A stretch of 64,000 bases of DNA, taken from Aureispira anguillae. GTDB taxonomy: Bacteria; Bacteroidota; Bacteroidia; Chitinophagales; Saprospiraceae. The stretch spans positions 3,839,716-3,903,715 of the forward strand of contig NZ_AP026867.1 in the NCBI RefSeq assembly GCF_026000115.1, read 5' to 3'. Under the pieces are notes generated by a model. The model ran no database searches and was not told the DNA's origin. It saw only the letters and a program-made list of their open reading frames with translations. Below are positions 25,875 through 34,442 of the stretch, in pieces (within the stretch, counting starts at the first letter, position 1; each line of letters opens with the position of its first letter). Position numbers and translations under genes: made by a program.

Positions 25875-26341
25875 TCTTTTCTATTTTCAACTACATAAGT
25901 ATCTACAATAAGATCGTGCAACCCTTGCTTCTTGTTGGTAAATATAATCATTATAAAACCGATAAAACTGATTGCGTACGAAATAAATTTGGCTAAAAAG
26001 CGTCCCAAAGCCCGCAAAAAAGAAATGCGTTGCCCCTTACTACCAACAACTTTCATTGAAAACAATTGCTTGCCAATGGTTGCTTGATAAACACTAAATT
26101 CCCACAATGGAAAATAAAATAGAATGAGAACAAAAACAAAAACTTCTTCTAAAAAATGAATGATTATCGTTGGCAACAGCAGAGAAAGGAAACCAATAAG
26201 CGCAGAAAGGAGAGCGACTAAAAATGACAAAACAACAAAATCTGTGAAGGTAGCTGCCAAGCGTCGCCAAAAGCCCACATATACAAATGGTGGGCTTTTT
26301 TTATTTAAATAATTTAAATCATCTAATAATTCATTGCTCAT
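25871..26341 (-). CDS. RDD-family membrane protein
   Basis: The 156-aa protein opens with a short hydrophilic part and then the RDD signature: FWRRLAATFTDFVVLSFLVA (Arg and Asp of the motif) in the first membrane helix, a second helix near 60-80, and YQATIGKQLFSMKVVGSKGQ before a third helix. RDD proteins are small integral membrane proteins, some proposed to transport ions or solutes. The sequence gives no more. It is sandwiched between GT2 and GT4 genes (34-base gap upstream, 4-base overlap downstream). Confidence 0.88.
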   Translation of the reverse strand: MSNELLDDLNYLNKKSPPFVYVGFWRRLAATFTDFVVLSFLVALLSALIGFLSLLLPTIIIHFLEEVFVFVLILFYFPLWEFSVYQATIGKQLFSMKVVGSKGQRISFLRALGRFLAKFISYAISFIGFIMIIFTNKKQGLHDLIVDTYVVENRKE

Positions 26342-26375
26342 TTTATTGCTCGATTGTTTCTACAATTTCGCTCTT

Positions 26376-27335
26376 TTATAACCCTAAAAATTCATCTACC
26401 CCATATTTATTTCTATTGGGTGCATTTCGGGCTACTAATTCTGCCAAAAAGCCCGCCAAAAACAACTGCGTTCCCATAATCATACAAGTAAGTGCAATGT
26501 AAAAATAAGGACTGTTCGTCACCAAGGGGGCAACCTTGCCCAAACTCACATAATACAACTTGTAAATACCAATTACCGCAGCGGAGAAAAAGCCCAACAT
26601 AAAAAGAACTCCTCCCCACAGACCAAAGAGATGCATAGGACGCTTACCAAAACGCCCAACAAACATGATAGAAAGCAAGTCTAATGGTCCTCGAATAAAA
26701 CGAGCAGAACCAAATTTAGTGGTGCCATGAATTCGTGCTTGATGCTTAACGGCCTTCTCACCTATTTTGGTAAATCCTGCATTGTTTGCAATAACAGGAA
26801 TATAACGGTGCATTTCTCCATATACTTCAATATTCTTAACCACAGCTTTTCGATAAGCTTTTAGCCCACAATTAAAGCCATGCAACTGAATGCCAGACAT
26901 TTTTCGAGTAGTCCAGTTGTAGATTTTGCTGGTATTATTCTTTATAAACGAATCAAAACGCTTTTTCTTCCATCCAGAAACCAAATCATAACCATCTTCT
27001 ATGACCATTCGATACATTTCTGGAAGTTCATCGGGAGAATCTTGTAAATCGGCATCCATAGTAAATACCACATCTCCTGTCGCTGCTTTGAACCCTTCGT
27101 TTAACCCTGCTGATTTACCATAATTTCTACGAAACTTAATTCCCTTTATATTAGGGTTAAGTTGGGTCAAATTTTGGATAATGTCCCAAGAATTATCGGT
27201 ACTTCCATCATCCACAAAGATTACTTCATACGAGAATTGATGCGCCTCCATTACTTTACGAATCCAAGCCTCTAATTCAGGCAATGACTCGCTTTCATTC
27301 AACAATGGAATTACAATTGATATATTTAGGCTCAT
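26376..27335 (-). CDS. Glycosyltransferase GT2 with C-terminal membrane helices (GtrB/DPM-like)
   Basis: Starting at the ATG 27335 (319 aa) the protein opens MSLNISIVIPLLNESESLPE, the GT2 nucleotide-sugar fold. YEVIFVDDGSTDNSWDIIQN and FTMDADLQDSP provide the metal-binding DxD region. Two membrane helices follow (LFGLWGGVLFMLGFFSAAVI and YFYIALTCMIMGTQLFLAGF). This is the layout of GtrB/dolichol-phosphate-mannose-synthase-like enzymes that load a sugar onto polyprenyl phosphate. The frame is open from 27392, but the extra 19 residues have no family match. It begins the run GT2, RDD, GT4. Confidence 0.9.
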   Translation of the reverse strand: MSLNISIVIPLLNESESLPELEAWIRKVMEAHQFSYEVIFVDDGSTDNSWDIIQNLTQLNPNIKGIKFRRNYGKSAGLNEGFKAATGDVVFTMDADLQDSPDELPEMYRMVIEDGYDLVSGWKKKRFDSFIKNNTSKIYNWTTRKMSGIQLHGFNCGLKAYRKAVVKNIEVYGEMHRYIPVIANNAGFTKIGEKAVKHQARIHGTTKFGSARFIRGPLDLLSIMFVGRFGKRPMHLFGLWGGVLFMLGFFSAAVIGIYKLYYVSLGKVAPLVTNSPYFYIALTCMIMGTQLFLAGFLAELVARNAPNRNKYGVDEFLGL

Positions 27336-27395
27336 AGCGTATTTTTTTATTTTACTTGACAAGGTACTTAGGTTGCAATCAACTTTTAGCACCTG

Positions 27396-27953
27396 TTATT
27401 CTTCTACTTTTCGGGCTAATAGAGCAACGGTAAGCGTAATCATTACTCCCCAGAAAAAACTATAGACAAAATTCGTTTGCACCTGCCCTTGAGTTGTAAA
27501 CATATGCCCTGTATAATTTTTAATATTCAGATCCAACCCTCTCTGAATCGTATCCCTTGCCCCCTGAGTAACGGTGTCTCTTTTCCACGTTTCTGCAATG
27601 TATTTACGCATCATTTTGTCATAGTGCATGGTTCGGTATTCTTGCTCATAATCATGGGTATAAGATGGGTACATATATTCGCAGTACAGCCAAGTTCCCA
27701 CAGCTATAAATATCGCCAAGATTCCCGTTGCTAACATCCCAACTCTAAACCCTTCGCTAAAACTAAGCCAGCCACTTTTAGCTGCTTTGGTGGCAACAAT
27801 TGTTAACACAACAAAAATCACTAAAACTCCACGAAACAGCCAATCTGAAAGGGAAGAAAAATCAAGTTGAGCTTGATGCAGTAGATAAAGTCCTACCCAA
27901 TAAGTAAGCCCTCCTATAATTGAAAGTTTTAATGCACGTTTTATTAAATCCAT
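27396..27953 (-). CDS. DUF4199-like membrane protein
   Basis: The 185-aa protein has four membrane segments: IIGGLTYWVGLYLLHQA, FRGVLVIFVVLTIVATKAAK, GFRVGMLATGILAIFIAVGT and FVYSFFWGVMITLTVALLAR. A hydrophilic loop with many Thr, Tyr and Arg separates the last two. The pattern SFSEGFRVGMLATGI is typical of DUF4199 proteins, frequent in Bacteroidota and often encoded next to GT2 glycosyltransferases, as here (the GT2 frame starts 60 bases on). Function unknown; possibly part of the same glycan step. Confidence 0.75.
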   Translation of the reverse strand: MDLIKRALKLSIIGGLTYWVGLYLLHQAQLDFSSLSDWLFRGVLVIFVVLTIVATKAAKSGWLSFSEGFRVGMLATGILAIFIAVGTWLYCEYMYPSYTHDYEQEYRTMHYDKMMRKYIAETWKRDTVTQGARDTIQRGLDLNIKNYTGHMFTTQGQVQTNFVYSFFWGVMITLTVALLARKVEE

Positions 27954-28125
27954 ATTGATAATTACTCCTTCTTTAATTTATAGAGTTCTTTGACAAGTTT
28001 TGTGATAAGATATTAACAACTACGATCTATAAAACTATATGTGTCGTAACACTCACTACTGCAAAAGGTAATCTTTTTCTTTTAGTATTCTACAATACTT
28101 GTCATTGAACCATTTATATTTTATT

Positions 28126-28704
28126 TTAATAATCAGGTTGCTCTCTTTTAAAGAAAAGTGCTGTAAGAAAAGCAATAATAAAACCCAATATTAGTTCTAA
28201 GCCAATTCCCAAAACATCTTTCAAACTTGGTCCAAAATTACCTTCTTTGTATCGAGCAATTTTTTGTTGGATAATTTCTTCCGTATCTTTAGAAAAATCT
28301 TGATGTTCCATATATACTTCAACACTAGCATCCTTTACCAATTCTATCAAACTAGGGTCGTAATAATTGAACAAAAAGTAAATGAAAGCAAATTTCATAA
28401 AGTAGGCAATCACATAAGTTCTAAATCCTAATTGCAACAACTCTCCAAAAGGAGCAAAATCACTCACCTCATCATTTTCATCAGTTGTAGCAGTATCTTG
28501 TTCAACAAGTTCTTCTATCTTCTTAACGGATAACTTGGTTTGTCGTTCTTGTTGTACGCCATAAATAATCGCTCCTGCAAATAACAATAATGTTAATCGC
28601 TCATAACCATCTACCAACAACGTTGGATCAACAAGATACAATAAGGTGATAAACATCATTGCCAAAAAACCACTCATCAACCCCAGTCGTGTACTCTTAA
28701 CCAT
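28126..28704 (-). CDS. DUF4199-like membrane protein, second copy
   Basis: The 192-aa protein is built like its neighbour at 27396: two N-terminal membrane helices, a charged cytoplasmic loop (VEQDTATTDENDEVSDFAPF), a third helix after FGELLQLGFRTYVIAYFMKF, an extended loop, and a final helix (LGIGLELILGFIIAFLTALF). Sequence identity with the neighbour is low, so an old duplication is likely. Upstream, the GNAT gene ends 3 bases before its start, indicating co-transcription. Confidence 0.68.
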   Translation of the reverse strand: MVKSTRLGLMSGFLAMMFITLLYLVDPTLLVDGYERLTLLLFAGAIIYGVQQERQTKLSVKKIEELVEQDTATTDENDEVSDFAPFGELLQLGFRTYVIAYFMKFAFIYFLFNYYDPSLIELVKDASVEVYMEHQDFSKDTEEIIQQKIARYKEGNFGPSLKDVLGIGLELILGFIIAFLTALFFKREQPDY

Positions 28705-28707
28705 TTT

Positions 28708-29238
28708 TTATGTTCTATTTCTATTGTCTGATAACCTTTTTTCAAAGCAAATAAAAGGATGTTTTATATTTGCGCCCAAATATATAGCTTCTTTAGCGCT
28801 TTGGTAGCCTAGTCGTTCATAAAATTTCAACAAGCTATGATTTATACTATAGGCATCTAATCGAATTAAGGGATAATTGTATTGACAAGCATAATCTTCT
28901 GCAAATTGCATGAGTTGCCGAGCATAACCTTTTTTTCGCTCAGTTATTGCTACAGCCAAACGATGCACAACTAAAATTTTGGAAGCTTGAAATTGCCAAT
29001 TGACCGTCTTATATTGATCGGGTTGCTTTTCATCTAATACAATAACAGCAAGCAATTTATTACCCTCTATCAGACAATAAAGCTGCTTATCTTCAATATC
29101 TTTTTGTACCGATTCAACAGGTGGATAATCTGCGCCCCAATTATCAAAGCCCTTCTGCAACATATCTTGACCACAGGATTTATACAAAGCAACAATCGAA
29201 TCCAATTGATTGGGTTCTGCTGTTTTTATCTCTATCAT
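28708..29238 (-). CDS. GNAT-family N-acetyltransferase
   Basis: The 176-aa protein shows the GNAT core: an initial strand and helix (MIEIKTAEPNQLDSIVALYK), VHRLAVAITERKKGYARQLM with the acetyl-CoA pyrophosphate loop, and the C-terminal LKFYERLGYQSA. Such enzymes move an acetyl group to an amine of a small molecule, antibiotic or protein. The acceptor cannot be inferred. It sits 3 bases from a DUF4199-like gene, but the pairing does not reveal the substrate. Confidence 0.88.
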   Translation of the reverse strand: MIEIKTAEPNQLDSIVALYKSCGQDMLQKGFDNWGADYPPVESVQKDIEDKQLYCLIEGNKLLAVIVLDEKQPDQYKTVNWQFQASKILVVHRLAVAITERKKGYARQLMQFAEDYACQYNYPLIRLDAYSINHSLLKFYERLGYQSAKEAIYLGANIKHPFICFEKRLSDNRNRT

Positions 29239-29400
29239 GTTTTAATTTGTATTGTTTTTGGTAGAAAAAAGTACTCGCATTGCACGTCTACTCATTATGG
29301 AGTAACTGCCAGTGCATAAGGAATTTGAATAATATAGGGAATGAAGAGTTTATCACCAACCAATTCAATAGCAACAACCTTGCTTTATCTTAAAACAAAA

Positions 29401-29745
29401 CTAAGAGCCGATCAAATGGTCATAATTAGAACTTTCTTTTTTAGGACCTTTATAAAAAATGCGAACTAAAACCGTTATCATTAAACTATAAATCGTTGGT
29501 GACCAAAAACCAGCGACAAAAGCGGCCGTCCGATCTTCTAGAGGACCAGTCAAACCTATTCCCGTACCAATCGAGCAGGCGTAAATAAACAGAGCCAGCC
29601 CAAGACTAGCTCCGTATCCTATCTTATATTTATGAAATGCAATAAAAAGCAAAACAATTAAAAAAGCACCACCAAAACCAAGCACAAAAGCAGGTATACC
29701 ATCCAAAAAACTAGGCGCATCTAATATATGTATCTCTCTATCCAT
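29401..29745 (-). CDS. Unknown small membrane protein
   Basis: The 114-aa protein has three membrane segments (FVLGFGGAFLIVLLFIAF, ASLGLALFIYACSIGTGIGL and FWSPTIYSLMITVLVRIFY) and a polar, Ser/Lys-rich C-terminus. It lies 15 bases downstream of an S41 protease gene in the same direction and may share its transcript. No family assigned. Confidence 0.65.
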   Translation of the reverse strand: MDREIHILDAPSFLDGIPAFVLGFGGAFLIVLLFIAFHKYKIGYGASLGLALFIYACSIGTGIGLTGPLEDRTAAFVAGFWSPTIYSLMITVLVRIFYKGPKKESSNYDHLIGS

Positions 29746-29760
29746 TTAACCTTACTACTG

Positions 29761-31410
29761 CTATTTAACGGGTGCCAATATTTTTTCATACGTTGCCGAA
29801 TTGGTCAATAGTTGTCGTGCTTGTTGAAGCTCAGCATCCAAATCGCTAGCTGTTTCTAAAGCTCCCCTTTCAAAATAATATCGAGCCACAATCAACCGCT
29901 GTAAGGTATTTAAAATTCGATCTTTTTGCTTCACCAATTCGCCCTGTCTTGAACTAGACAAAACCTCTTTGATGTCCTCCAATTCGTTATTTAAGGCCTC
30001 AGAGTAGGTTTCTTTTTTGGCACTTTTTTCTAAAGCAACCAATAATTTTTCTGCCTCTGTTTGATAAGTATATCCTTTTTGGTTCAAAAAGGTTAAAAAG
30101 TCTTCAAAATCTTGATCTGTCAACCTAAATTCGCTAGGTTTAGCAATTGTTTTATGTTTTAGTTGATAAGCTGTTGCAAAATCAAAAAGGTATAAGTTTT
30201 TTTGAAAGCTTTTCATAATTTTCAAAAAAGACAGGTTATCTACGACAACATCTGGATTGATTCCGCCTCCATCATAAACCAAACGCCCTCCCATTGTTTC
30301 ATAAGGAGTACGGACAGAATCTACAATTTGTTTGGGTTTTCCATTTTTGTAGTGCAATGCTTGAATACAACGTCCACTTGGAATATAATAACGAGCCGTT
30401 GTCAATTTAATCTTGGCCCCAAAACTTAGATTTCTAGTATTCTGAACCAAGCCTTTCCCATAAGAACGCTGCCCAACAATAACCCCTCTATCCAAATCTT
30501 GAATAGCCCCAGCAACAATTTCCGAAGCAGAAGCAGAGCGTTTGTCAATTAATACACATACTGGAATTTCATTATCAACAGGATTATTTAAGGTACGAAA
30601 TACCTGCTGCCCTTCCTTGTCCCGTCCTTTAATTTGAACAACCATAGAACCTTTATCAAGAAATACATTCGCCACATTGACCGCCTCTGTCAACAAACCT
30701 CCAGTATTGCCTCGCAAATCTAAAACAACCCCCTTTACCGTATTGGATTCTTTTAACTCAGTTAGTGCTTTAGCAACATTTTTGCCAGCATTTTCTGAAA
30801 AAGAATTGAGAACGATATAAGCCAAATCACCTTCTAGCATTCCATAATAAGGGGTATTATTTACCTTGATTTCTTCCCGTTTCAAAGTAAAAGCCAGAGG
30901 TTCACTGCTACCCGTTCTTGCTATTTTTATCGTAACACTAGAATTAGCTTGTCCCCTCATTTTATTACTAACCTCTTGCATAGAAGCTCCAATCACATTC
31001 TGCCCATCAATTTCTAGCATTTTATCGCCCACTTGCAAGCCAGCCCTTTGGGCAGGTCCTCCTTCATAAGGCAACGAGATAATAACATGATCTTCTCCCC
31101 TAATAATAGATGCCCCTACTCCGCCATATTTACCTGTAATTGTAGAACGAAATTGGGCAACTTCATCTGCTGGAATATAAGTTGTGTATGGATCAAGGCT
31201 ATTCAACATTGCATTTACCCCCGTTTCCATCAAATACTCAGGATCAACCTCATCTACATAAAAGGTATTAAGTTCTCGATAAATATTGGAAAAAATTTCT
31301 AAATTTTTGGCAATTTCAAAGTCATTCAGCTCGGTAGAAATTCCCATTAAGCCCAACAAAACAATAAGCCCTATAGTCAATTTATTTTTTACTTTGTGCA
31401 TCAATTTCAT
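29761..31410 (-). CDS. C-terminal processing protease (S41), copy 2
   Basis: The 549-aa protein has an N-terminal hydrophobic anchor or signal (LTIGLIVLLGLMGI), a helical segment with DEVDPEYLMETGVNAMLNSL and DPYTTYIP, and a PDZ domain near 90-170 (GPAQRAGLQVGDKMLEIDG). The S41 core has VKGVVLDLRGNTGGLLTEAV, the serine motif DKRSASASEIVAGAIQDLDR and the lysine in GQRSYGKGLVQNT. A ~100-residue helical C-terminal extension follows. Ctp proteases trim or degrade envelope proteins in the periplasm. A close paralogue lies 55 bases upstream. Confidence 0.92.
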   Translation of the reverse strand: MKLMHKVKNKLTIGLIVLLGLMGISTELNDFEIAKNLEIFSNIYRELNTFYVDEVDPEYLMETGVNAMLNSLDPYTTYIPADEVAQFRSTITGKYGGVGASIIRGEDHVIISLPYEGGPAQRAGLQVGDKMLEIDGQNVIGASMQEVSNKMRGQANSSVTIKIARTGSSEPLAFTLKREEIKVNNTPYYGMLEGDLAYIVLNSFSENAGKNVAKALTELKESNTVKGVVLDLRGNTGGLLTEAVNVANVFLDKGSMVVQIKGRDKEGQQVFRTLNNPVDNEIPVCVLIDKRSASASEIVAGAIQDLDRGVIVGQRSYGKGLVQNTRNLSFGAKIKLTTARYYIPSGRCIQALHYKNGKPKQIVDSVRTPYETMGGRLVYDGGGINPDVVVDNLSFLKIMKSFQKNLYLFDFATAYQLKHKTIAKPSEFRLTDQDFEDFLTFLNQKGYTYQTEAEKLLVALEKSAKKETYSEALNNELEDIKEVLSSSRQGELVKQKDRILNTLQRLIVARYYFERGALETASDLDAELQQARQLLTNSATYEKILAPVK

Positions 31411-31465
31411 ACTTCGATAGGTTATTATTCAATTAAAAGGTAGATAAAGCTCAGTCCTCAATTGG

Positions 31466-33100
31466 TTAAGGTTTTAGCAGTTTATCAAAACGTTCCTTAT
31501 TGTTAAACAATTTAATTGCTTCAGCAACATCCTGATCTCGTGCCAAACGATTCTCAACTTGTCCAGTCATATAATAATAACGCCCCACAATTTCTTGTTC
31601 AAGTTGTTGTTTTACTTCTGTTTTATGCTTTTCAAAGCTAGCCTTTTTTTCTTTTTCAATTTTTAGACGAGCATTTTTAAACTGCTCTGCCAACTGCTGG
31701 TAAGTCCCTTCCTTTTTAGAACGTTTCTCTAACTTAGCAATTGCTTTTTCTGTTTTGGTAGTGTGCTCCATCCAACTTTTAGTTGCATATTTAACAAACT
31801 CCTCAAGCTCATCGTCTGTTAATTCAAATTCTTTGGCCGTTATAATTGAATCATATTCTTCTCTATAAATATTGGCATAATCAAAAATCACGTGATTCTT
31901 CATTAAGGCTTCTAACAAAACACTTTTTGGAGATTCTTCAATCTCATAGTCAGGTTCCAACCCTTTGCCATCGTATACCTTTCGACCATTTTTAGTTTCA
32001 AATTCTTGGCGAAGAGAATCGGCTACCTTTACGGGCACACCATCCTTATAATCCAACGCTTGAACACAACGCCCACTTGGAATATAGTATTTAGCAGTTG
32101 TTAATTTCACTTTAGAACTATACCCAATATCCTTTGTATTTTGTACAAGCCCCTTTCCAAAAGAATTGCGTCCCAACAAAACAGCTCGATCTAAATCTTG
32201 TAAAGCACCAGCTACAATTTCTGAAGCAGAAGCAGAACGCCCATTCATTAAGACAATTAGAGGAATGTCAATATCAATGGGTGCATTTAGTGTTTTAAAA
32301 GAGCGATCCCATTCTGGAATTTTAGCCTTGGTATAAACAATTTCATTGCCCTTATTTAGAAAGATATTGCAAATATTAACCGCCTCAATCAAAAAACCAC
32401 CGCCATTATCTCTCAAATCCAAAATAACCTGTTTAGGATTGTATTCTTCTTGCAATGCTTGGAAAGCATCCTGAACATTTGCACCAGCTCTCTGAGAAAA
32501 AGTAGTCAAAACAATATACCCCGTTTCATCGTCTACCATCCCATAATAAGGCACATTTTTTTTGGTTACCTTGGTACGCTCTATGACCAACTCACGAACT
32601 TCGCCAGAAGAAGGGCGCATTACTTCAATACTCACCTTTGTTCCAGCCTTACCCTGCAATGTTTTGGAAACATCCTCAATGGCTCTCCCCTTTAGCTCTG
32701 TGCCATCAATTTTAAGCAAAACATCTCCAACCCTTAAGTGATGTTCTTCGGCAGGAGTATTTTCAACCAGTTCTTTAATGATAACTTGCTCCTTATTTTT
32801 CATCAATTCGACTCCAATGCCATCCCATCCACCTTTGACTCCCATGCGAACCTGCACCATCTGTGCTTCGGAAAAATAATTGGTATAAGGGTCCATATGT
32901 CCCAACATGGAATCAATCCCTATTCGCATCAACTGATTGGGGTCAGTTTCGTCTACATACTGATGGTTAATAATTCGGTAAGCTGCCGCAAAATTTTCCA
33001 TGCTTTGGGAAATTTTTAGAAAGCGCCCACTAGTAGCAATAGCGATTGAACTACATAGAACAATAAACAACAACCATTTTGTTTGGAGATATTTTTTCAT
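31466..33100 (-). CDS. C-terminal processing protease (S41), copy 1
   Basis: It has the same plan as the next gene: signal/anchor, PDZ (about residues 85-170), S41 core with VILDLRDNGGGFLIEAVNIC, the serine in NGRSASASEIVAGALQDLDR and the lysine in GRNSFGKGLVQNT. Ser and Lys are 25 residues apart, as in CtpB-type enzymes. A long, highly charged helical tail (KLEKRSKKEGTYQQLAEQFK and beyond) ends the protein. The ATG at 33100 is chosen over 33112 because it directly precedes the KK-hydrophobic signal (MKKYLQTKWLLFIVLC). The pair probably forms a dicistronic unit. A terminator at 33187 separates it from the Skp-like gene upstream. Confidence 0.92.
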   Translation of the reverse strand: MKKYLQTKWLLFIVLCSSIAIATSGRFLKISQSMENFAAAYRIINHQYVDETDPNQLMRIGIDSMLGHMDPYTNYFSEAQMVQVRMGVKGGWDGIGVELMKNKEQVIIKELVENTPAEEHHLRVGDVLLKIDGTELKGRAIEDVSKTLQGKAGTKVSIEVMRPSSGEVRELVIERTKVTKKNVPYYGMVDDETGYIVLTTFSQRAGANVQDAFQALQEEYNPKQVILDLRDNGGGFLIEAVNICNIFLNKGNEIVYTKAKIPEWDRSFKTLNAPIDIDIPLIVLMNGRSASASEIVAGALQDLDRAVLLGRNSFGKGLVQNTKDIGYSSKVKLTTAKYYIPSGRCVQALDYKDGVPVKVADSLRQEFETKNGRKVYDGKGLEPDYEIEESPKSVLLEALMKNHVIFDYANIYREEYDSIITAKEFELTDDELEEFVKYATKSWMEHTTKTEKAIAKLEKRSKKEGTYQQLAEQFKNARLKIEKEKKASFEKHKTEVKQQLEQEIVGRYYYMTGQVENRLARDQDVAEAIKLFNNKERFDKLLKP

Positions 33101-33186
33101 AAAACAATTCAATTATCTGTACTCTATTATATAAAGTTGCTTAAGTAACTCCTGAAATCTAACATTAGTGACTAATATAAACAAAA

Positions 33187-33215
33187 ATAGTCCCTTTTGC
33201 GAAAGGGACTATCAT
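33187..33215 (-). terminator. Terminator after the first Skp-like gene
   Basis: ATAGTCCCTTTT (33187-33198 region) and its complement ending at 33213 form a 12-bp stem with a very short loop, located past the stop of the minus-strand gene at 33244. Confidence 0.75.
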
Positions 33216-33243
33216 TTTAAATATCTTATAACGTTTGGGATAA

Positions 33244-33762
33244 TTACCAACTAATACCCAAAGCCGTTTTTACTTTTTCGGTAGCATCAATTCCGCCTTC
33301 AGAATAAAGCAAGAATTTTTTATCTAGAATATAGCTATATTGGTTTTCTTTGGCTACTTTTTTTAGTGCATTATCCAATTCTTGATAAAGAGGTTTTGTC
33401 AATTCGCCCTCTTTGTCCATTAATTTTTTGTCTGCATCAGCAGCTTCTTTTTGCAAATCAGCTTGCATTTTTTGCAATTTAGCCTGTGCTTCTTGCTCCT
33501 GCTTTGGTGTCAATTCTCCACGTTGAGCTTTTTCCATAATCTCTTGGTAATAATCTTGTGCCTCTTTTTGCTTAGCTTCTAGTACCTTTTGCAATTGTTT
33601 ACCATAAGCTTCAACTTCCGATTTTGCACGTTTATATGCTGGCATTTCAGGAACGATGTCCTCTGAAACAATGTAAGCTATTTTTTGAGCATTGGCAGTT
33701 GTACCTAATGCCATAAATGCAATTACGGTTAAAACTGATAATAGATTTAAGACATTCTTCAT
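33244..33762 (-). CDS. Skp/OmpH-like periplasmic chaperone, copy 1
   Basis: The 172-aa protein has a signal peptide (ending TTANAQ), a first strand KIAYIVSEDIVPEMPAYKRA, a long Gln/Lys/Glu-rich coiled coil (about 50-120), and the closing strand SYILDKKFLLYSEGGIDATE. This is the Skp/OmpH layout, a trimeric jellyfish-shaped holdase for unfolded outer-membrane proteins. It is nearly superimposable on the copy at 36618. It ends with its own terminator and stands alone on its transcript. bamA and lpxD, common OmpH neighbours, are absent. Confidence 0.9.
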   Translation of the reverse strand: MKNVLNLLSVLTVIAFMALGTTANAQKIAYIVSEDIVPEMPAYKRAKSEVEAYGKQLQKVLEAKQKEAQDYYQEIMEKAQRGELTPKQEQEAQAKLQKMQADLQKEAADADKKLMDKEGELTKPLYQELDNALKKVAKENQYSYILDKKFLLYSEGGIDATEKVKTALGISW

Positions 33763-34442
33763 CTTGGTTCTTTTTAAATTTTAATTTGTAATTATAATCT
33801 GTTGTCGTAAGCAAATCTCAATATAAATTATTGCGGTTTACTTGTGTTTTTTATCTCGATTACTTAATTAAGAGATAAGTTATTTTTTGATTGGATATAT
33901 ACATATTGCGTACCACTTTTAGTTCTTTTTAGAAAAACACAAGGTTTTAAGCATCTATTTTTGCGCTCTTTCTCCTTTCCTAAGATAACAGTAACTTCTC
34001 TTAACTGTATTTAACGTAAAGTAATCGAACTTAGTGGGGTTAATTGCGTGTGCAAAAGTACGGATTCAAGATCATTTGCCCTAATTAAGTACCAAAAAAA
34101 AATGTGTTTAGCCACAAAAATCATAAACACTTAACAAACAGCTAATTACAAACAAAGTTAAAAACAACAGTATCTATATCAGGACTAAGATTAAAAATTT
34201 ACAATTGGTTTTAATTATTATCTCTTGCCTCCTATGGCAATAAATAAAGCGCAAAAAATTAAGATTTCAGTTCCTATAATTATCTAATTTTAGTATATTT
34301 TATCATAATAAATATGCCCCCAAAGGAAAAAAAAAGCCTTTTTTTTCTTAATTTACCTAATGTGTATAGTACTATATAGAGGTATAAAGCAGCCCCCACC
34401 TCCTAGTATATATCAGGATATTCCTAAAATCAGATCCAAAAA
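33763..34442. other. Long divergent intergenic region
   Basis: There are 680 bases between the minus-strand Skp-like gene and the plus-strand kinase, so it should contain both promoters. An inverted repeat TTATCTC...GAGATAA (33851-33857 and 33872-33878) encloses the small palindrome CTTAATTAAG, about 90-115 bases upstream of the Skp-like start. No ORF or tRNA was recognised. The rest is A/T-rich. Confidence 0.45.

Noticed and set aside
33851-33878. Inverted repeat as a regulator operator before the first Skp-like gene
   Set aside because: The arms are only 7 bp, A/T-rich and unsupported by a second site, so it is noted only within the intergenic entry.
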